DNA of 64,000 nucleotides, from assembly GCF_902830275.1 (NCBI RefSeq), contig NZ_CADESW010000031.1, forward strand, positions 1 to 64,000, written 5' to 3'. The notes under the pieces were generated by a model, which was not told the DNA's origin, ran no database searches, and worked only from the letters and a program-made list of their open reading frames with translations. Below are positions 1 through 9,170 of the stretch, piece by piece. Position numbers and translations under genes: made by a program. The stretch's first letter is position 1, and every line of letters starts with the position of its first letter. Origin of the DNA: Burkholderia stagnalis (GTDB lineage: Bacteria > Pseudomonadota > Gammaproteobacteria > Burkholderiales > Burkholderiaceae).

Positions 1-5
1 CTCTT

Positions 6-120
6 TGCCTGATGACCATAGCGAGTCGGTCCCACCCCTTCCCATCCCGAACAGGACCGTGAAACGACTCTACGCCGATGATAGTGCGGATTCCCGTGTG
101 AAAGTAGGTAATCGTCAGGC
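6..120 (+). rRNA. rrf: 5S ribosomal RNA
   Basis: This is the 5S rRNA at the 3' end of an rRNA operon whose 16S and 23S genes lie outside the window. The ends (TGCCTG near 6 and CGTCAGGC near 113-120) pair to form helix I. Internal hallmarks are TCCCACCCCTTCCCATCCCG (loop B/C region) and the GTGAAAC and CGCCGATGATAGT blocks, which align with bacterial 5S. A strong intrinsic terminator follows 12 bases later. The exact 5' and 3' ends may be off by one or two bases. Confidence 0.97.
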
Positions 121-132
121 TCCCTAAGCCAG

Positions 133-161
133 AAACCCCCGCCCAACCGGCGGGGGTTTTT
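133..161 (+). terminator. intrinsic terminator of the rRNA operon
   Basis: A perfect 11-bp stem, AAACCCCCGCC (133-143) pairing with GGCGGGGGTTT (149-159), encloses a 5-base loop and runs into a T tract. It sits right after 5S rRNA, as expected for the operon terminator. Confidence 0.93.
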
Positions 162-527
162 GCATTTGTGGCGCGGAAATGCGCGTGGCTCGCGCGGTGC
201 CAGGTACCGCGATCGGGCCGCAAACGGCGCGTGCTACTTCCTCTCCAATCCAACCAGTAGCAGCATCAGCCCCGCACACGAGCCTTTGTGCCGTGTAGTC
301 CCTGTGGCTTTCCCCCCATTCGCCGCGCGCATCAGTGCCTCGTTGCGCCCGCCGCGCAATTTCGCCCTACTTTTCGCGCATAAAGTCCATCCCGGCGTCG
401 AAGGCCGAGCAAGCAGACAGAACGACCTTCAAGGTAATATCCAGAATTCGTGCCGATCGCCCGCGGCATTCAGCATCATGCATATGCGGCGTGCGGCGTC
501 TTCCGCGTTCCATCCATTGCCTCGCTC
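162..527. other. non-coding stretch between rRNA operon and MFS gene
   Basis: I see no convincing gene here. The open frames across it lack recognisable protein character and ribosome-binding sites. It presumably carries the promoter of the exporter gene at 528, but no clear -35/-10 pair stands out. Confidence 0.6.
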
Positions 528-1952
528 ATGACTGCCACGTCCACCCAAGGTGATCGGACGACCGATCTCTTGCCCTATCTCGTCGCCGCAACCTTCTTCA
601 TGGAGTACCTCGACACGACGGTGATCGCGACCGCATTACCGCAAATGGCGCACACCTTCGGCGTGGGACCCAACGCGCTGAGCCTCGGGATGACCGCCTA
701 CATGCTCGCGCTCGCGGTGTTCATTCCGATCAGCGGCTGGATTGCGGATCGATACGGCTCGCGCACGGTGTTCGGCAGCGCAATCGTCATCTTCACCGGA
801 GCGTCGGTGTTGTGCGGCCTGTCCAACGGTGTCGCGACATTCACGGCCGCGCGCCTGCTGCAAGGTATCGGCGGGGCGATGATGGTGCCCGTCGGACGGA
901 TGATCGTCGTGCGCAGCACCGAAAAAGCCCGCCTGATGCGTGCGATCGCGACGATAACTTGGCCGGGCATTGTCGCGCCCGTCGTCGGGCCGCCGATCGG
1001 CGGCTTCATCACGACGTATGCGTCGTGGCGCTGGATCTTCCTGCTGAACGTGCCGTTCGGCATCGCGGCGCTCGTCTGCACCTGGCTGATCGTCAGGAAT
1101 ACGCGCGCCGACGAACAGCGGCCGCTCGACTGGATCGGCTTCGTGCTCGCAGGCGCCGCGCTGACCTGCCTGCTGATCGGGACCGAAGCAGCCGGACAGC
1201 AGGACGCGCAATTTGCGCACGCGTTGGTGCTCGTCGGGGCGAGCGTGCTGTTCGGCATCGCCGCATGGCTGCACGCGCGGCGATGTGCGCATCCGCTGCT
1301 CGATTTCACGACGCTCCGCGTGCCGACCTTTTCCGTGACGGTGATCACGGGCTCGGTCACGCGAATCGCGATCAACGCGGTGCCGTATCTGCTGCCGCTG
1401 CTGTTCCAGATTGGTTTCGGCCTGTCGCCGTTCCAGTCCGGCCTGTTGTTGCTGGCGAGCGCGGTCGGCAATCTCGGCATGAAGGCAGGGACATCGTGGA
1501 TACTTGACCGCTTCGGCTTCCGGCGCGTGGCACTCGTCGACGTGACGATCGTCGGCGTGTTCACGATCGCATGTGGCTGGCTGACCGCATCGACGCCGTT
1601 GGCCATCACGCTGTTCGTGGTCTTCGTCTACGGGCTGACGCGGTCGATGCAGTTTACGACGCTCGCGACGCTGGCCTACGCGGACATTCCAGCCCGGCAG
1701 ACGAGCGCCGCCAGCACGCTGTGGAGTGCCGCGCAGCAGATGACGATCGGCATGGGGATTGCGTTTGGCGCGCTCGCGCTGCGCGTAGCCGCTTCGCTGC
1801 GGGGCGATGCAACCGGCGTGCATTACGTGCTCGACGATTTCCGCTGGGCATTCGTCGCGGCCGGCGTGCTTGCGTTGCTGACCTTGCCCGGCTATGTGCG
1901 ACTCGCTGTCGATGCGGGCGACCGGTTGAGGGCGAGCGCGGCGCGAGGGTGA
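528..1952 (+). CDS. MFS drug exporter, DHA2 (EmrB/QacA) type
   Basis: Proton-driven inner-membrane exporter of 474 residues, the length expected for the 14-helix DHA2 branch. The first helix carries the DHA2-like LDTTVIATALP sequence. The helix 2-3 loop has the MFS motif A form GWIADRYGSRTVFG, and R-L-L-Q-G-I-G-G follows in helix 4. The frame stays open back to 450, but the upstream residues look non-coding, so I start at the ATG at 528. Substrates cannot be read from sequence; multidrug or weak-acid export would be usual for the family. It stands alone between the rRNA operon and a repeat array, with no adjacent regulator or membrane-fusion partner. Confidence 0.85.
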   Translation: MTATSTQGDRTTDLLPYLVAATFFMEYLDTTVIATALPQMAHTFGVGPNALSLGMTAYMLALAVFIPISGWIADRYGSRTVFGSAIVIFTGASVLCGLSNGVATFTAARLLQGIGGAMMVPVGRMIVVRSTEKARLMRAIATITWPGIVAPVVGPPIGGFITTYASWRWIFLLNVPFGIAALVCTWLIVRNTRADEQRPLDWIGFVLAGAALTCLLIGTEAAGQQDAQFAHALVLVGASVLFGIAAWLHARRCAHPLLDFTTLRVPTFSVTVITGSVTRIAINAVPYLLPLLFQIGFGLSPFQSGLLLLASAVGNLGMKAGTSWILDRFGFRRVALVDVTIVGVFTIACGWLTASTPLAITLFVVFVYGLTRSMQFTTLATLAYADIPARQTSAASTLWSAAQQMTIGMGIAFGALALRVAASLRGDATGVHYVLDDFRWAFVAAGVLALLTLPGYVRLAVDAGDRLRASAARG

Positions 1953-1988
1953 TGCGGATCGCCGGTCTGGGGCACGACGGGTGCGGAC

Positions 1989-2435
1989 AGCACCCGTGTG
2001 CGCCTGAGTCACTGCCGGTGACCATGGCATCACACCCGAGCGAGGTGTTCGGCCGGTCAACGTATGTGCCGTCTCCCCACACAGGTCGTTCATGCATCGA
2101 CGATCAACACGTGATGGCGCTTCGTTGCGTGCAGGTGCGAGCAGCCCGTGTGCGCCGGAGACACTGCCGGTAATCATGGCATCACACCTGAGCGCGGTAT
2201 GCGGCCGGTCAACGTATGTGCCGTCTCCCCATACAGGTAGTTCATGCATCGACGATCAACGCGTGATGGCGCTTCGTTGCGCGCAGGTGCGAGCAGCCCC
2301 GCGTGCGCCGGAGTCACTGCCGGTGACCATGACATCACACCCGAGCGCGGTGTGCGGCCGGTCAACGTATGTGCCGTTTCCCCACACAGGTCGTTCATGC
2401 ATCGACGATCAACGCGCGACGGCGCTTCTTTATGG
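1989..2435. repeat. three tandem copies of a ~152-bp repeat
   Basis: About 2.9 direct copies start near 1989, 2140 and 2292, with periods of 152 and 153 bp. Landmarks recur in every copy: GTCACTGCCGGTGACCATG or a variant, GGCCGGTCAACGTATGTGCC, and TTCATGCATCGACGATCAAC. Copies differ by scattered substitutions and are not codon-shaped. Open frames exist through the array on both strands because the period has few stops, but they encode only the repeat. It fills the gap between an exporter and the convergent 2OG oxygenase gene. The role is unknown; an intergenic repeat family is likeliest. Confidence 0.88.
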
Positions 2436-2488
2436 CGCATTGCTTCGTCGTGGAGCGCGCCATCACCGACGAAGCCACCCACACCAGT

Positions 2489-3226
2489 TCACTGCGCGTC
2501 ATGAAAGATGATGCCGACCGTATGGCGATGTCCGGACCGGATACGGCTCACCCCATGACGCAGATTGACGCGATAGACGCCGCGCGTGCCCTGCACCGGC
2601 CGGCCATGTACGGCGAAAATCACGGCGTCGCCCTGCGTCAGCGGCACGACTTCCGCCCGCGACTGCATGCGCGGCCGCTGCTCGGTCAGCACGAATTCGC
2701 CGCCGGTGAAGTCGCGCCCGGGCGCAGACAGCAGGATCGCAACCTGTAGCGGAAACACATGCTCGCCGTACAGGTCCTGGTGCAGGCAGTTGTAGTCGTC
2801 CGGCCCATATTGCAGGATCAGCGGCGTCGGGCGCAGTTGTCCTGCCGCGTGGCAGCGGGCGAGAAACGCCGCGTGCTCCGCCGGATAGCGGAGATCGACG
2901 CCGAGCGCCGCGTTCCAGCGATTGGCGATCGGTGCGAGGTGCGGATAGAGCGTCGAACGCAGCGCGTCGATCGTCGCCGGCAGCGGATAGGCGAAGTATT
3001 TGTATTCGCCGCGTCCGAAGCCGTGACGCGCCATCACGACGCGCGAACGGTACAGCGTGTCGCGCGGATAGAGCGACGCCAGGGCATCGCATGCGGACGC
3101 GGACAGCAAACGGGGAACGAGCGCACACCCCTGACGGCCCAGCTCGGTTTCGATGGCGGGCCAATCCAGCGTGCCGATGCGCTCGACGATGTCGCAGGCG
3201 TCCGATGGCAGATCGGCGACCTTCAC
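2489..3226 (-). CDS. 2OG-Fe(II) oxygenase (prolyl-hydroxylase-like)
   Basis: Predicted cytoplasmic non-haem iron dioxygenase of 245 residues. The iron-binding H-x-D lies in LHQDLYG, followed by a beta strand FPLQVAILL and the stretch GRDFTGGEFVLTEQ typical of this double-stranded beta-helix family. The distal His and the 2OG-binding Arg are probably within the C-terminal VHGRPV and RHTVGIIFHDA segments. The frame extends to a TTG at 3349, but a GTG at 3226 preceded by GGAG at a good distance gives the usual family length, so I use it. The target protein or metabolite is unknown, and no neighbour suggests one. Confidence 0.75.
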   Translation of the reverse strand: MKVADLPSDACDIVERIGTLDWPAIETELGRQGCALVPRLLSASACDALASLYPRDTLYRSRVVMARHGFGRGEYKYFAYPLPATIDALRSTLYPHLAPIANRWNAALGVDLRYPAEHAAFLARCHAAGQLRPTPLILQYGPDDYNCLHQDLYGEHVFPLQVAILLSAPGRDFTGGEFVLTEQRPRMQSRAEVVPLTQGDAVIFAVHGRPVQGTRGVYRVNLRHGVSRIRSGHRHTVGIIFHDAQ

Positions 3227-3467
3227 GAGCGTGCTCCGGTCGTCGTGTCCGTGATGCCGCGTGACGTCGCCGAGCGTGGCGACGGCCGGAGGAGGCGTGC
3301 ACTGGATCGCGCATCGGACGATGCGCGAAGCGCGGAATGGTTCGAGCAAGCGGTCATGACGGTATCCACGGCAGGAGTCGGTGAATCCAGTCTAACGGCG
3401 TCATCTCGCGGACGCGTCCCGCATCTTGCGTTTCAATTCGGCTGACGCGCATCCATTACCGAACCGG

Positions 3468-4172
<705 letters not shown>

Positions 4173-4313
4173 GGCTGCGTCTCGAAAGGGAAACGCGCTC
4201 GCTCCTGGCGCTGCCCGCCAGTCAGTTTGATGACAGGCGGCGCATGCCGCCCGTCGTTGGAACAACAAACACGACCGGGCGGACGGCTGCGCGCCGCCCG
4301 CCCGTTGCAGCGA

Positions 4314-5639
4314 TTATGCGGTGCGCGTGCCGCGCGGCAGCGCTTCGCGTGCTTCGCGCGGCGAACCCGCATCGTCGATGCCGACGCGCCGTGCGATCAG
4401 CCACACGCACACCGACGACAGGATCGCGGCGCTCGTGTACTGGATCGCGAGCGGCCACCACTGCGGCGTGGTGTTCTGCGCGATGATGGTTGCGACGAGC
4501 GGCGTGAGGCCGCCGGCGAGCGCGCCGCACACCTGGTACGCGATCGAGATCGCCGTGTAGCGGATGCGTGCAACGAAGATGCCGCTGACGAAGCCCGCGA
4601 CCACCGAGTAGTAGCCCGATTCGGCGAGCGTCGCGAGGCCGACGCCGAGCGTGATCGACAGCGGCGTGCCCGCATGGACGAGCGGCAGCATCACGAACGG
4701 CACGATCGCGGCCCATGCACCGGTGATCAGCAGCACGCGCGTCGTGCCGAAGCGCTGCGCGAAGAACGCGGCCGCGAGCTGCACGACGAACTGCAGCACC
4801 GCGACGATCGTCATGCAGTGCAGCACCATCGAACGGTCGAGCGACAGGAACTGCGTCGCATAACTGATCATGAAGATGTTGCTGAAGTACACGCCGGCGA
4901 TTCCGTACACGTTCGCGCCGATCGCGAGCAGCAGCAGCGGCCAGTATTTGAGCGCTTCGCGCACCGGGTTCTGCGCGGTGTTGCCGCTTTTCCTGACTTC
5001 CTCGAACTCGGGCGACTCGGACACGCTCGCGCGGATCACGAAGCCGACCGCCAGCAGCACCGCGCTCGCGAGGAACGGCAGGCGCCAGCCCCAGCTCATC
5101 AGCTCGTCCTTCGACAGCGTGCTGATCGCGCCGAACGCGAGCATCGACAGGATCAGGCCGCTCGCGCTGCCGAGCTGCGCGAACGACGCGAAGAACGTGC
5201 GCTTGCCTTCCGGCGCGTGTTCGCCGGCGAGCAACACCGCGCCGCCCCATTCGCCGCCGACCGCGATGCCCTGCAGCACGCGCATCAGCACGAGCAGGAT
5301 CGGCGCGATCACGCCGGCTTGCGCATAGGTCGGCAGCAGGCCGATCGCGACCGTCGACACCGCCATCAGCATCAGCGTCGCGAGCAGCGAGCGCTTGCGG
5401 CCGAAGCGGTCACCGAGGTAGCCGAACATCACGCCGCCGAGCGGCCGCGCGAAGAAGCCGACCGCGAACGAGCCGAACGACGCGAGCAGGCTGATGAAGC
5501 GGTTCTCGCCGGGGAAGAACAGCGGCCCGAACACGATGGCGGCGGCGGTCGCGTAGCTGTAGAAGTCGTACCACTCGATCGTGGTGCCGACGAACGACGC
5601 GAGCGCCGCGCGCTTGGGTTGCTTGACGGAAGTCCCCAT
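4314..5639 (-). CDS. MFS transporter, metabolite:H+ symporter (ProP/ShiA) family
   Basis: Twelve-helix inner-membrane importer of 441 residues, the usual length for this family. Family hallmarks are the N-terminal SFVGTTIEWYDFYSYATAAA, the motif A loop GYLGDRFGRKRSLLATL, and the helix 4-5 segment RVLQGIAVGGEWGGAVLLAGEHAP. It lies 54 bp downstream of gbuA on the same strand, so the two are probably one transcript. That makes a guanidino compound or its product a reasonable guess for the substrate, but the family also carries dicarboxylates, shikimate and betaines. Confidence 0.85.
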   Translation of the reverse strand: MGTSVKQPKRAALASFVGTTIEWYDFYSYATAAAIVFGPLFFPGENRFISLLASFGSFAVGFFARPLGGVMFGYLGDRFGRKRSLLATLMLMAVSTVAIGLLPTYAQAGVIAPILLVLMRVLQGIAVGGEWGGAVLLAGEHAPEGKRTFFASFAQLGSASGLILSMLAFGAISTLSKDELMSWGWRLPFLASAVLLAVGFVIRASVSESPEFEEVRKSGNTAQNPVREALKYWPLLLLAIGANVYGIAGVYFSNIFMISYATQFLSLDRSMVLHCMTIVAVLQFVVQLAAAFFAQRFGTTRVLLITGAWAAIVPFVMLPLVHAGTPLSITLGVGLATLAESGYYSVVAGFVSGIFVARIRYTAISIAYQVCGALAGGLTPLVATIIAQNTTPQWWPLAIQYTSAAILSSVCVWLIARRVGIDDAGSPREAREALPRGTRTA

Positions 5640-5693
5640 CTTTTATTGGCTCCTCTCGAATCCTCTGGATCGGAATATGTTGTTCTGTCGGGA

Positions 5694-6650
5694 TCAGTCG
5701 CGGTATGCGACGCCGGGCAGCACGCACAGCAGCTCGTATGCAAGGTTCGCGCCGAGCAGCGCGGTGGTGCCGAACGGGTCGTACGGCGGCGCCACTTCGA
5801 CGAGATCGCAGCCGACGATGTTCAGCCCCTTCGCGCCGCGGATGATCTCGAGCGCCTGCGGCACCGTGAGGCCCGCGATTTCCGGGGTGCCGGTGCCGGG
5901 TGCGTAGGCCGGGTCGATGCCGTCGATGTCGAAGCTGATGTAGACGGGGGTGTCGCCGATCCGCTCGCGCACTTCCTGCATCAGCGGCGCGAGCGACTTG
6001 TTCCAGCATTCCTCGGCCTGGACGACGCGGAAGCCCTGCTCGCGGCACCAGTCGAAATCCTCGGCCGCGTAGCCGGTGCCGCGCAGGCCGATCTGCGTGA
6101 CCTTGTCGCCGTGCAGCAGGCCTTCCTCGACCGCGCGGCGGAACGGCGTGCCGTGCGCGATCTTCTCGCCCATCATCGTGTCGTTCACGTCGGCATGTGC
6201 ATCGACGTGGATCAATGCGACCTTGCCGTGCTTGCGGTGGATCGCGCGCAGGATCGGCAGCGCGATCGTGTGGTCGCCGCCGAGCGTGATCGGCTTGCAG
6301 TCGTGCTCGAGGATCGCGTCGTACGCGGCCTCGATGCGCGCGATGGAATCGTGCAGATTGTAAGGATTGATCGCGACGTCGCCGATGTCGGCGACCTGCA
6401 GCGAGTCGAACGGCGCGGCGCGCGTCGCCATGTTGTACGGGCGCAGCAGCACGGATTCGGTGCGGATCTGGCGCGGGCCGAAGCGGGCGCCGGTGCGGTT
6501 CGACGTGCCGAGGTCGAACGGCACGCCGACGAAGCACGCGTCGAGGCCCTCGGCCGTCGGCACGTGCGGCAGGCGCATCATCGTCGCGATGCCGCCGCAG
6601 CGCGGCATCTCGTTGCCGCCGAGCGGCTGGAAATGGGTGTGGTCGTTCAT
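5694..6650 (-). CDS. gbuA: guanidinobutyrase (ureohydrolase family)
   Basis: Cytoplasmic dinuclear-manganese ureohydrolase that would split 4-guanidinobutyrate into 4-aminobutyrate and urea, a step in the arginine dehydrogenase/transaminase route. Metal-ligand blocks are GGDHT, DAHADVN and SFDIDGIDP. The opening QPLGGNEMPRCGGIATMMRL and the strand AAPFDSLQVADIGDVAIN match my recollection of the Pseudomonas GbuA group rather than agmatinase. The length (318 residues) fits. GGAAGAGA is well placed ahead of the ATG. A same-strand transporter follows and a LysR gene is divergent, the arrangement known for GbuA/GbuR. A related guanidinopropionase cannot be fully excluded. Confidence 0.88.
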   Translation of the reverse strand: MNDHTHFQPLGGNEMPRCGGIATMMRLPHVPTAEGLDACFVGVPFDLGTSNRTGARFGPRQIRTESVLLRPYNMATRAAPFDSLQVADIGDVAINPYNLHDSIARIEAAYDAILEHDCKPITLGGDHTIALPILRAIHRKHGKVALIHVDAHADVNDTMMGEKIAHGTPFRRAVEEGLLHGDKVTQIGLRGTGYAAEDFDWCREQGFRVVQAEECWNKSLAPLMQEVRERIGDTPVYISFDIDGIDPAYAPGTGTPEIAGLTVPQALEIIRGAKGLNIVGCDLVEVAPPYDPFGTTALLGANLAYELLCVLPGVAYRD

Positions 6651-6752
6651 GGCGTGTCTCTTCCAATGTGGGGTGCCGTATCATTCGACCCGGCTTGGCG
6701 CACAGTTTTACGCGCTCCGGCCGGAAAGAAGAATGCGAAGATATCGACGTAA

Positions 6753-6772
6753 ACATCGATCCGAATCGATGT
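6753..6772. promoter_or_regulatory. perfect 20-bp palindromic operator candidate
   Basis: ACATCGAT, a 4-base spacer CCGA, and ATCGATGT form a perfect inverted repeat in the gap between gbuA and the divergent LysR gene. It ends just before the LysR ribosome-binding site, so it is well placed for autoregulation. It is a candidate site for the adjacent LysR protein. Confidence 0.55.
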
Positions 6773-6788
6773 ATGGAAGGGGAATAGC

Positions 6789-7697
6789 GTGCTGGGGAAT
6801 CTGTCGACCCTCGATCTGCGGCTGATCCGCGTGTTTCTCGCGGTCACCGATGCCGGCGGCGTATCGGCCGCGCAGGCGGTGCTGAACGTCGGGCAGTCGA
6901 CGATCAGCGCGCAACTGTCGTCGCTCGAGACCCGCCTCGGCTACCGGCTGTGCGAGCGGGGCCGCAGCGGCTTCCGGCTCACGCCGAAGGGCGAGCGGTT
7001 CGACGCGATGAGCCGCAAGCTGCTGGCCGCGCTCGACGAATTCGGGATCGCCGCGCGGCACATGGACCGGCAACTGGTCGGCACGCTGAACATCGGGCTG
7101 ATCGGCCATACGCCGATCAGCCAGAACGCGCGAATCGCCGAGGCGATCGCCGCGTTCCGCACCCGCGACCAGGCCGTGCGCTTCTCGATCTCGGTGCGCG
7201 CGCCGGGCGATCTCGAGGAAAAGCTGCTGAGCGACGAGATCCAGATCGCGGTCGGCTACTTCTGGCACCGGGTGCCCGCGCTGCACTACACGCCGCTGTT
7301 CATCGAGCGGCAGGTTGCGTACTGCGGCCGCGGCCATCCGCTGTTCGCGCGCGCCGGCGCGCTGACGCCGGCCGACGTCGCCGGCTTCGAATGGGCGTGG
7401 CGCTCGTATCCGCTGCCGGAAGCGCAGATGTCGACGACGCCCGACCGCGTGACCGCGACCGCCGACAACATGGAAGCGGTCGCGCTGCTGATCCTGTCCG
7501 GCCATCATCTCGGCTACCTGCCGCAGCATTTCGCGGCGCCCTACGTCGCGCAGGGCCTGCTCGCGCCGCTCAATGCGGAGCGGCTGCACTACGACGTCAC
7601 GTTCCACATGGTCGTCGCGCGCAACGGGCGCGGCAATCCGCTCGTGCAGGCGTTTCTCGAGGATCTCGAGCACGCGCACCAGCCGCCCGACGCGTAG
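6789..7697 (+). CDS. LysR-family regulator of the gbuA operon
   Basis: DNA-binding transcription factor of 302 residues. The N-terminal winged helix-turn-helix is typical: LDLRLIRVFLAVTDAGGVSA, then AQAVLNVGQSTISAQLSSLE. The remainder is the two-lobed periplasmic-binding-like effector domain. It starts at GTG with GGAAGGGG 6-13 bases upstream. It is transcribed away from gbuA across a 138-bp gap holding a perfect palindrome, so control of gbuA and of its own gene is likely. The effector would plausibly be 4-guanidinobutyrate. This role is inferred from position. Confidence 0.88.
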   Translation: MLGNLSTLDLRLIRVFLAVTDAGGVSAAQAVLNVGQSTISAQLSSLETRLGYRLCERGRSGFRLTPKGERFDAMSRKLLAALDEFGIAARHMDRQLVGTLNIGLIGHTPISQNARIAEAIAAFRTRDQAVRFSISVRAPGDLEEKLLSDEIQIAVGYFWHRVPALHYTPLFIERQVAYCGRGHPLFARAGALTPADVAGFEWAWRSYPLPEAQMSTTPDRVTATADNMEAVALLILSGHHLGYLPQHFAAPYVAQGLLAPLNAERLHYDVTFHMVVARNGRGNPLVQAFLEDLEHAHQPPDA

Positions 7698-7717
7698 CGG
7701 CGCGCGCCAAGGCCCGC

Positions 7718-8182
7718 TTACGGCAGCGGCAGCCCCGACTCGCGCTTGACCTCGCGCAGCGACAGCGCCGATTCGATCGAAGTCACGCCGGGCAGCACCC
7801 GCAGCGATTCGCGCAGGAACGTGCCGTAATCGTCGAGATCGTGCGCGACGACCTGCAGCAGGTAGTCGGCGGTGCCCGACACGTTGTGGCACGACAGGAT
7901 CCGCTCGATCGCGAGGACTTCCCGCTCGAACCGGTTCGCGACCTCGCGGTCGTGCACCGCGAAGCGCACCAGCACGAACGCGACGACGCCGAACCCGAGC
8001 GCCTTGCGCGACAGCTGCGCGCGGTAGCGCTCGATGTAGCCGTCGCTTTCGAGGCGCTTCAGGCGGCGCGCGCACGGCGTTTCGGACAGGCCGACGCTGT
8101 CGGCGAGCCGCGCGATCGGCACGCGGCCATCGCGCTGCACCGCGGCGAGGATCGCGCGGTCGGTTTTGTCGAGGTCGGTCAT
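7718..8182 (-). CDS. Lrp/AsnC-family regulator
   Basis: Amino-acid-responsive regulator of 154 residues, the standard length. It opens LDKTDRAILAAVQRDGRVPI and has the helix-turn-helix ARLADSVGLSETPCARRLKRL. The ligand-binding RAM domain follows, with ISCHNVSGTADYLLQVVAHD-like strands. It is divergent from a LysE-type exporter gene 134 bp away, the classic arrangement in which an Lrp protein senses an amino acid and switches on its exporter. It converges on the LysR gene with only 20 bp between the stops. Confidence 0.9.
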   Translation of the reverse strand: MTDLDKTDRAILAAVQRDGRVPIARLADSVGLSETPCARRLKRLESDGYIERYRAQLSRKALGFGVVAFVLVRFAVHDREVANRFEREVLAIERILSCHNVSGTADYLLQVVAHDLDDYGTFLRESLRVLPGVTSIESALSLREVKRESGLPLP

Positions 8183-8316
8183 GAAGGTGGAATCCTTGGT
8201 CGATTCGGATGATCTTGGGGGAATCCCCTCAGGATAACCGGATGGCCGTCAAACATGGCCAAAAATCCCTCCTCCGTTGGCGGCACCATATCGTCATCGA
8301 TGGACGGGGGCAGAAC

Positions 8317-8940
8317 ATGATTTCCACGCATTTGCTGTTGATTTACCTCGCCGCGTTGGCGGCGATCTACGCGGTGCCGGGGCCGGACATGGCGCTCGTG
8401 CTGCAGACCAGCATCGGCCGCGGCGTGCGGCCGGGCGTCGCCGCGGCGGCCGGCCTGTCGCTGTCGCGCACCGCGCACGTGACGCTGTCCGCGTGCGGCG
8501 TCGCGGCGCTGATCCGCAGCGCGCCGTGGCTGTATGAAGTGATCCGCTACGGCGGCGCGCTCTATCTCGCGTATGTCGCGATCCAGGTGTTCCGCTCGCC
8601 GGTGTTCGCGCTCGGCGACGGCGACGCGGACACGGCGGGCGAGCTGCGTCAGGCGTTCTTCAAGGGCCTTCTGACCAACCTGCTGAACCCGAAGGCGCTG
8701 CTGTTCTGCTCGGTGCTGCTGCCGCAGTTCGTGCGGCCCGAGGCCGGGCCGGTCGTCTGGCAGATGTTCGAGCTCGGCGCGCTGCTGGTGGCGGCGGGCG
8801 TCTGCTTCGACCTCGCCTGCGTGTTCGGCGCGTCGCGGATCGCCGCGTGGATGCGCGCGCATCCGCTCGCGCAGACGGTGCAGCGCTGGACCTTCTCGGC
8901 GGCGCTGATCGGTTTCGCGCTGCGCCTGTCGATGGACTGA
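8317..8940 (+). CDS. LysE/RhtB-family amino acid exporter
   Basis: Inner-membrane exporter of 207 residues with six hydrophobic segments. The family signature YAVPGPDMALVLQTSIGRG is near residues 18-36, and LLTNLLNPKALLFCSVLLPQF is the conserved mid-protein block. The frame is open back to 8209, but the ATG at 8317 follows GGGGG at a suitable distance and gives the family length. It is paired with the divergent Lrp gene, which likely controls it. The substrate is probably an amino acid such as homoserine, threonine or an analogue. Confidence 0.88.
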   Translation: MISTHLLLIYLAALAAIYAVPGPDMALVLQTSIGRGVRPGVAAAAGLSLSRTAHVTLSACGVAALIRSAPWLYEVIRYGGALYLAYVAIQVFRSPVFALGDGDADTAGELRQAFFKGLLTNLLNPKALLFCSVLLPQFVRPEAGPVVWQMFELGALLVAAGVCFDLACVFGASRIAAWMRAHPLAQTVQRWTFSAALIGFALRLSMD

Positions 8941-9170
8941 GCATCCAAGCAGGACGGTGCGCTCGGGCCCGCCGCGCGCGCCGCTGCATCATGCCCGCAC
9001 ATGCGCTTCCGGGTTGCCCGACCGCAAGCGCGAATCATCTGACTTGCTCTAAACTTCCTGAACCCTGCCGCGCTGCTGCGCATTCGACCGACGAAACGGA
9101 ACCGTCCGCTGTCGGTCATGTCCGATTTTCTGGCTGTTCCGTGCAACGCGGTAACCAGGAGGGTCTGAAT

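Noticed and set aside
1..200. Possible tRNA gene next to 5S rRNA
   Set aside because: No cloverleaf-like sequence with a TTCGA-type T-loop is seen before or after the terminator.
2092..2511. Open frames through the 152-bp repeat (e.g. text beginning MHRRSTRDGASL)
   Set aside because: They exist in several frames and strands, encode only the repeat and have no ribosome-binding sites. A repeat artefact is likelier.
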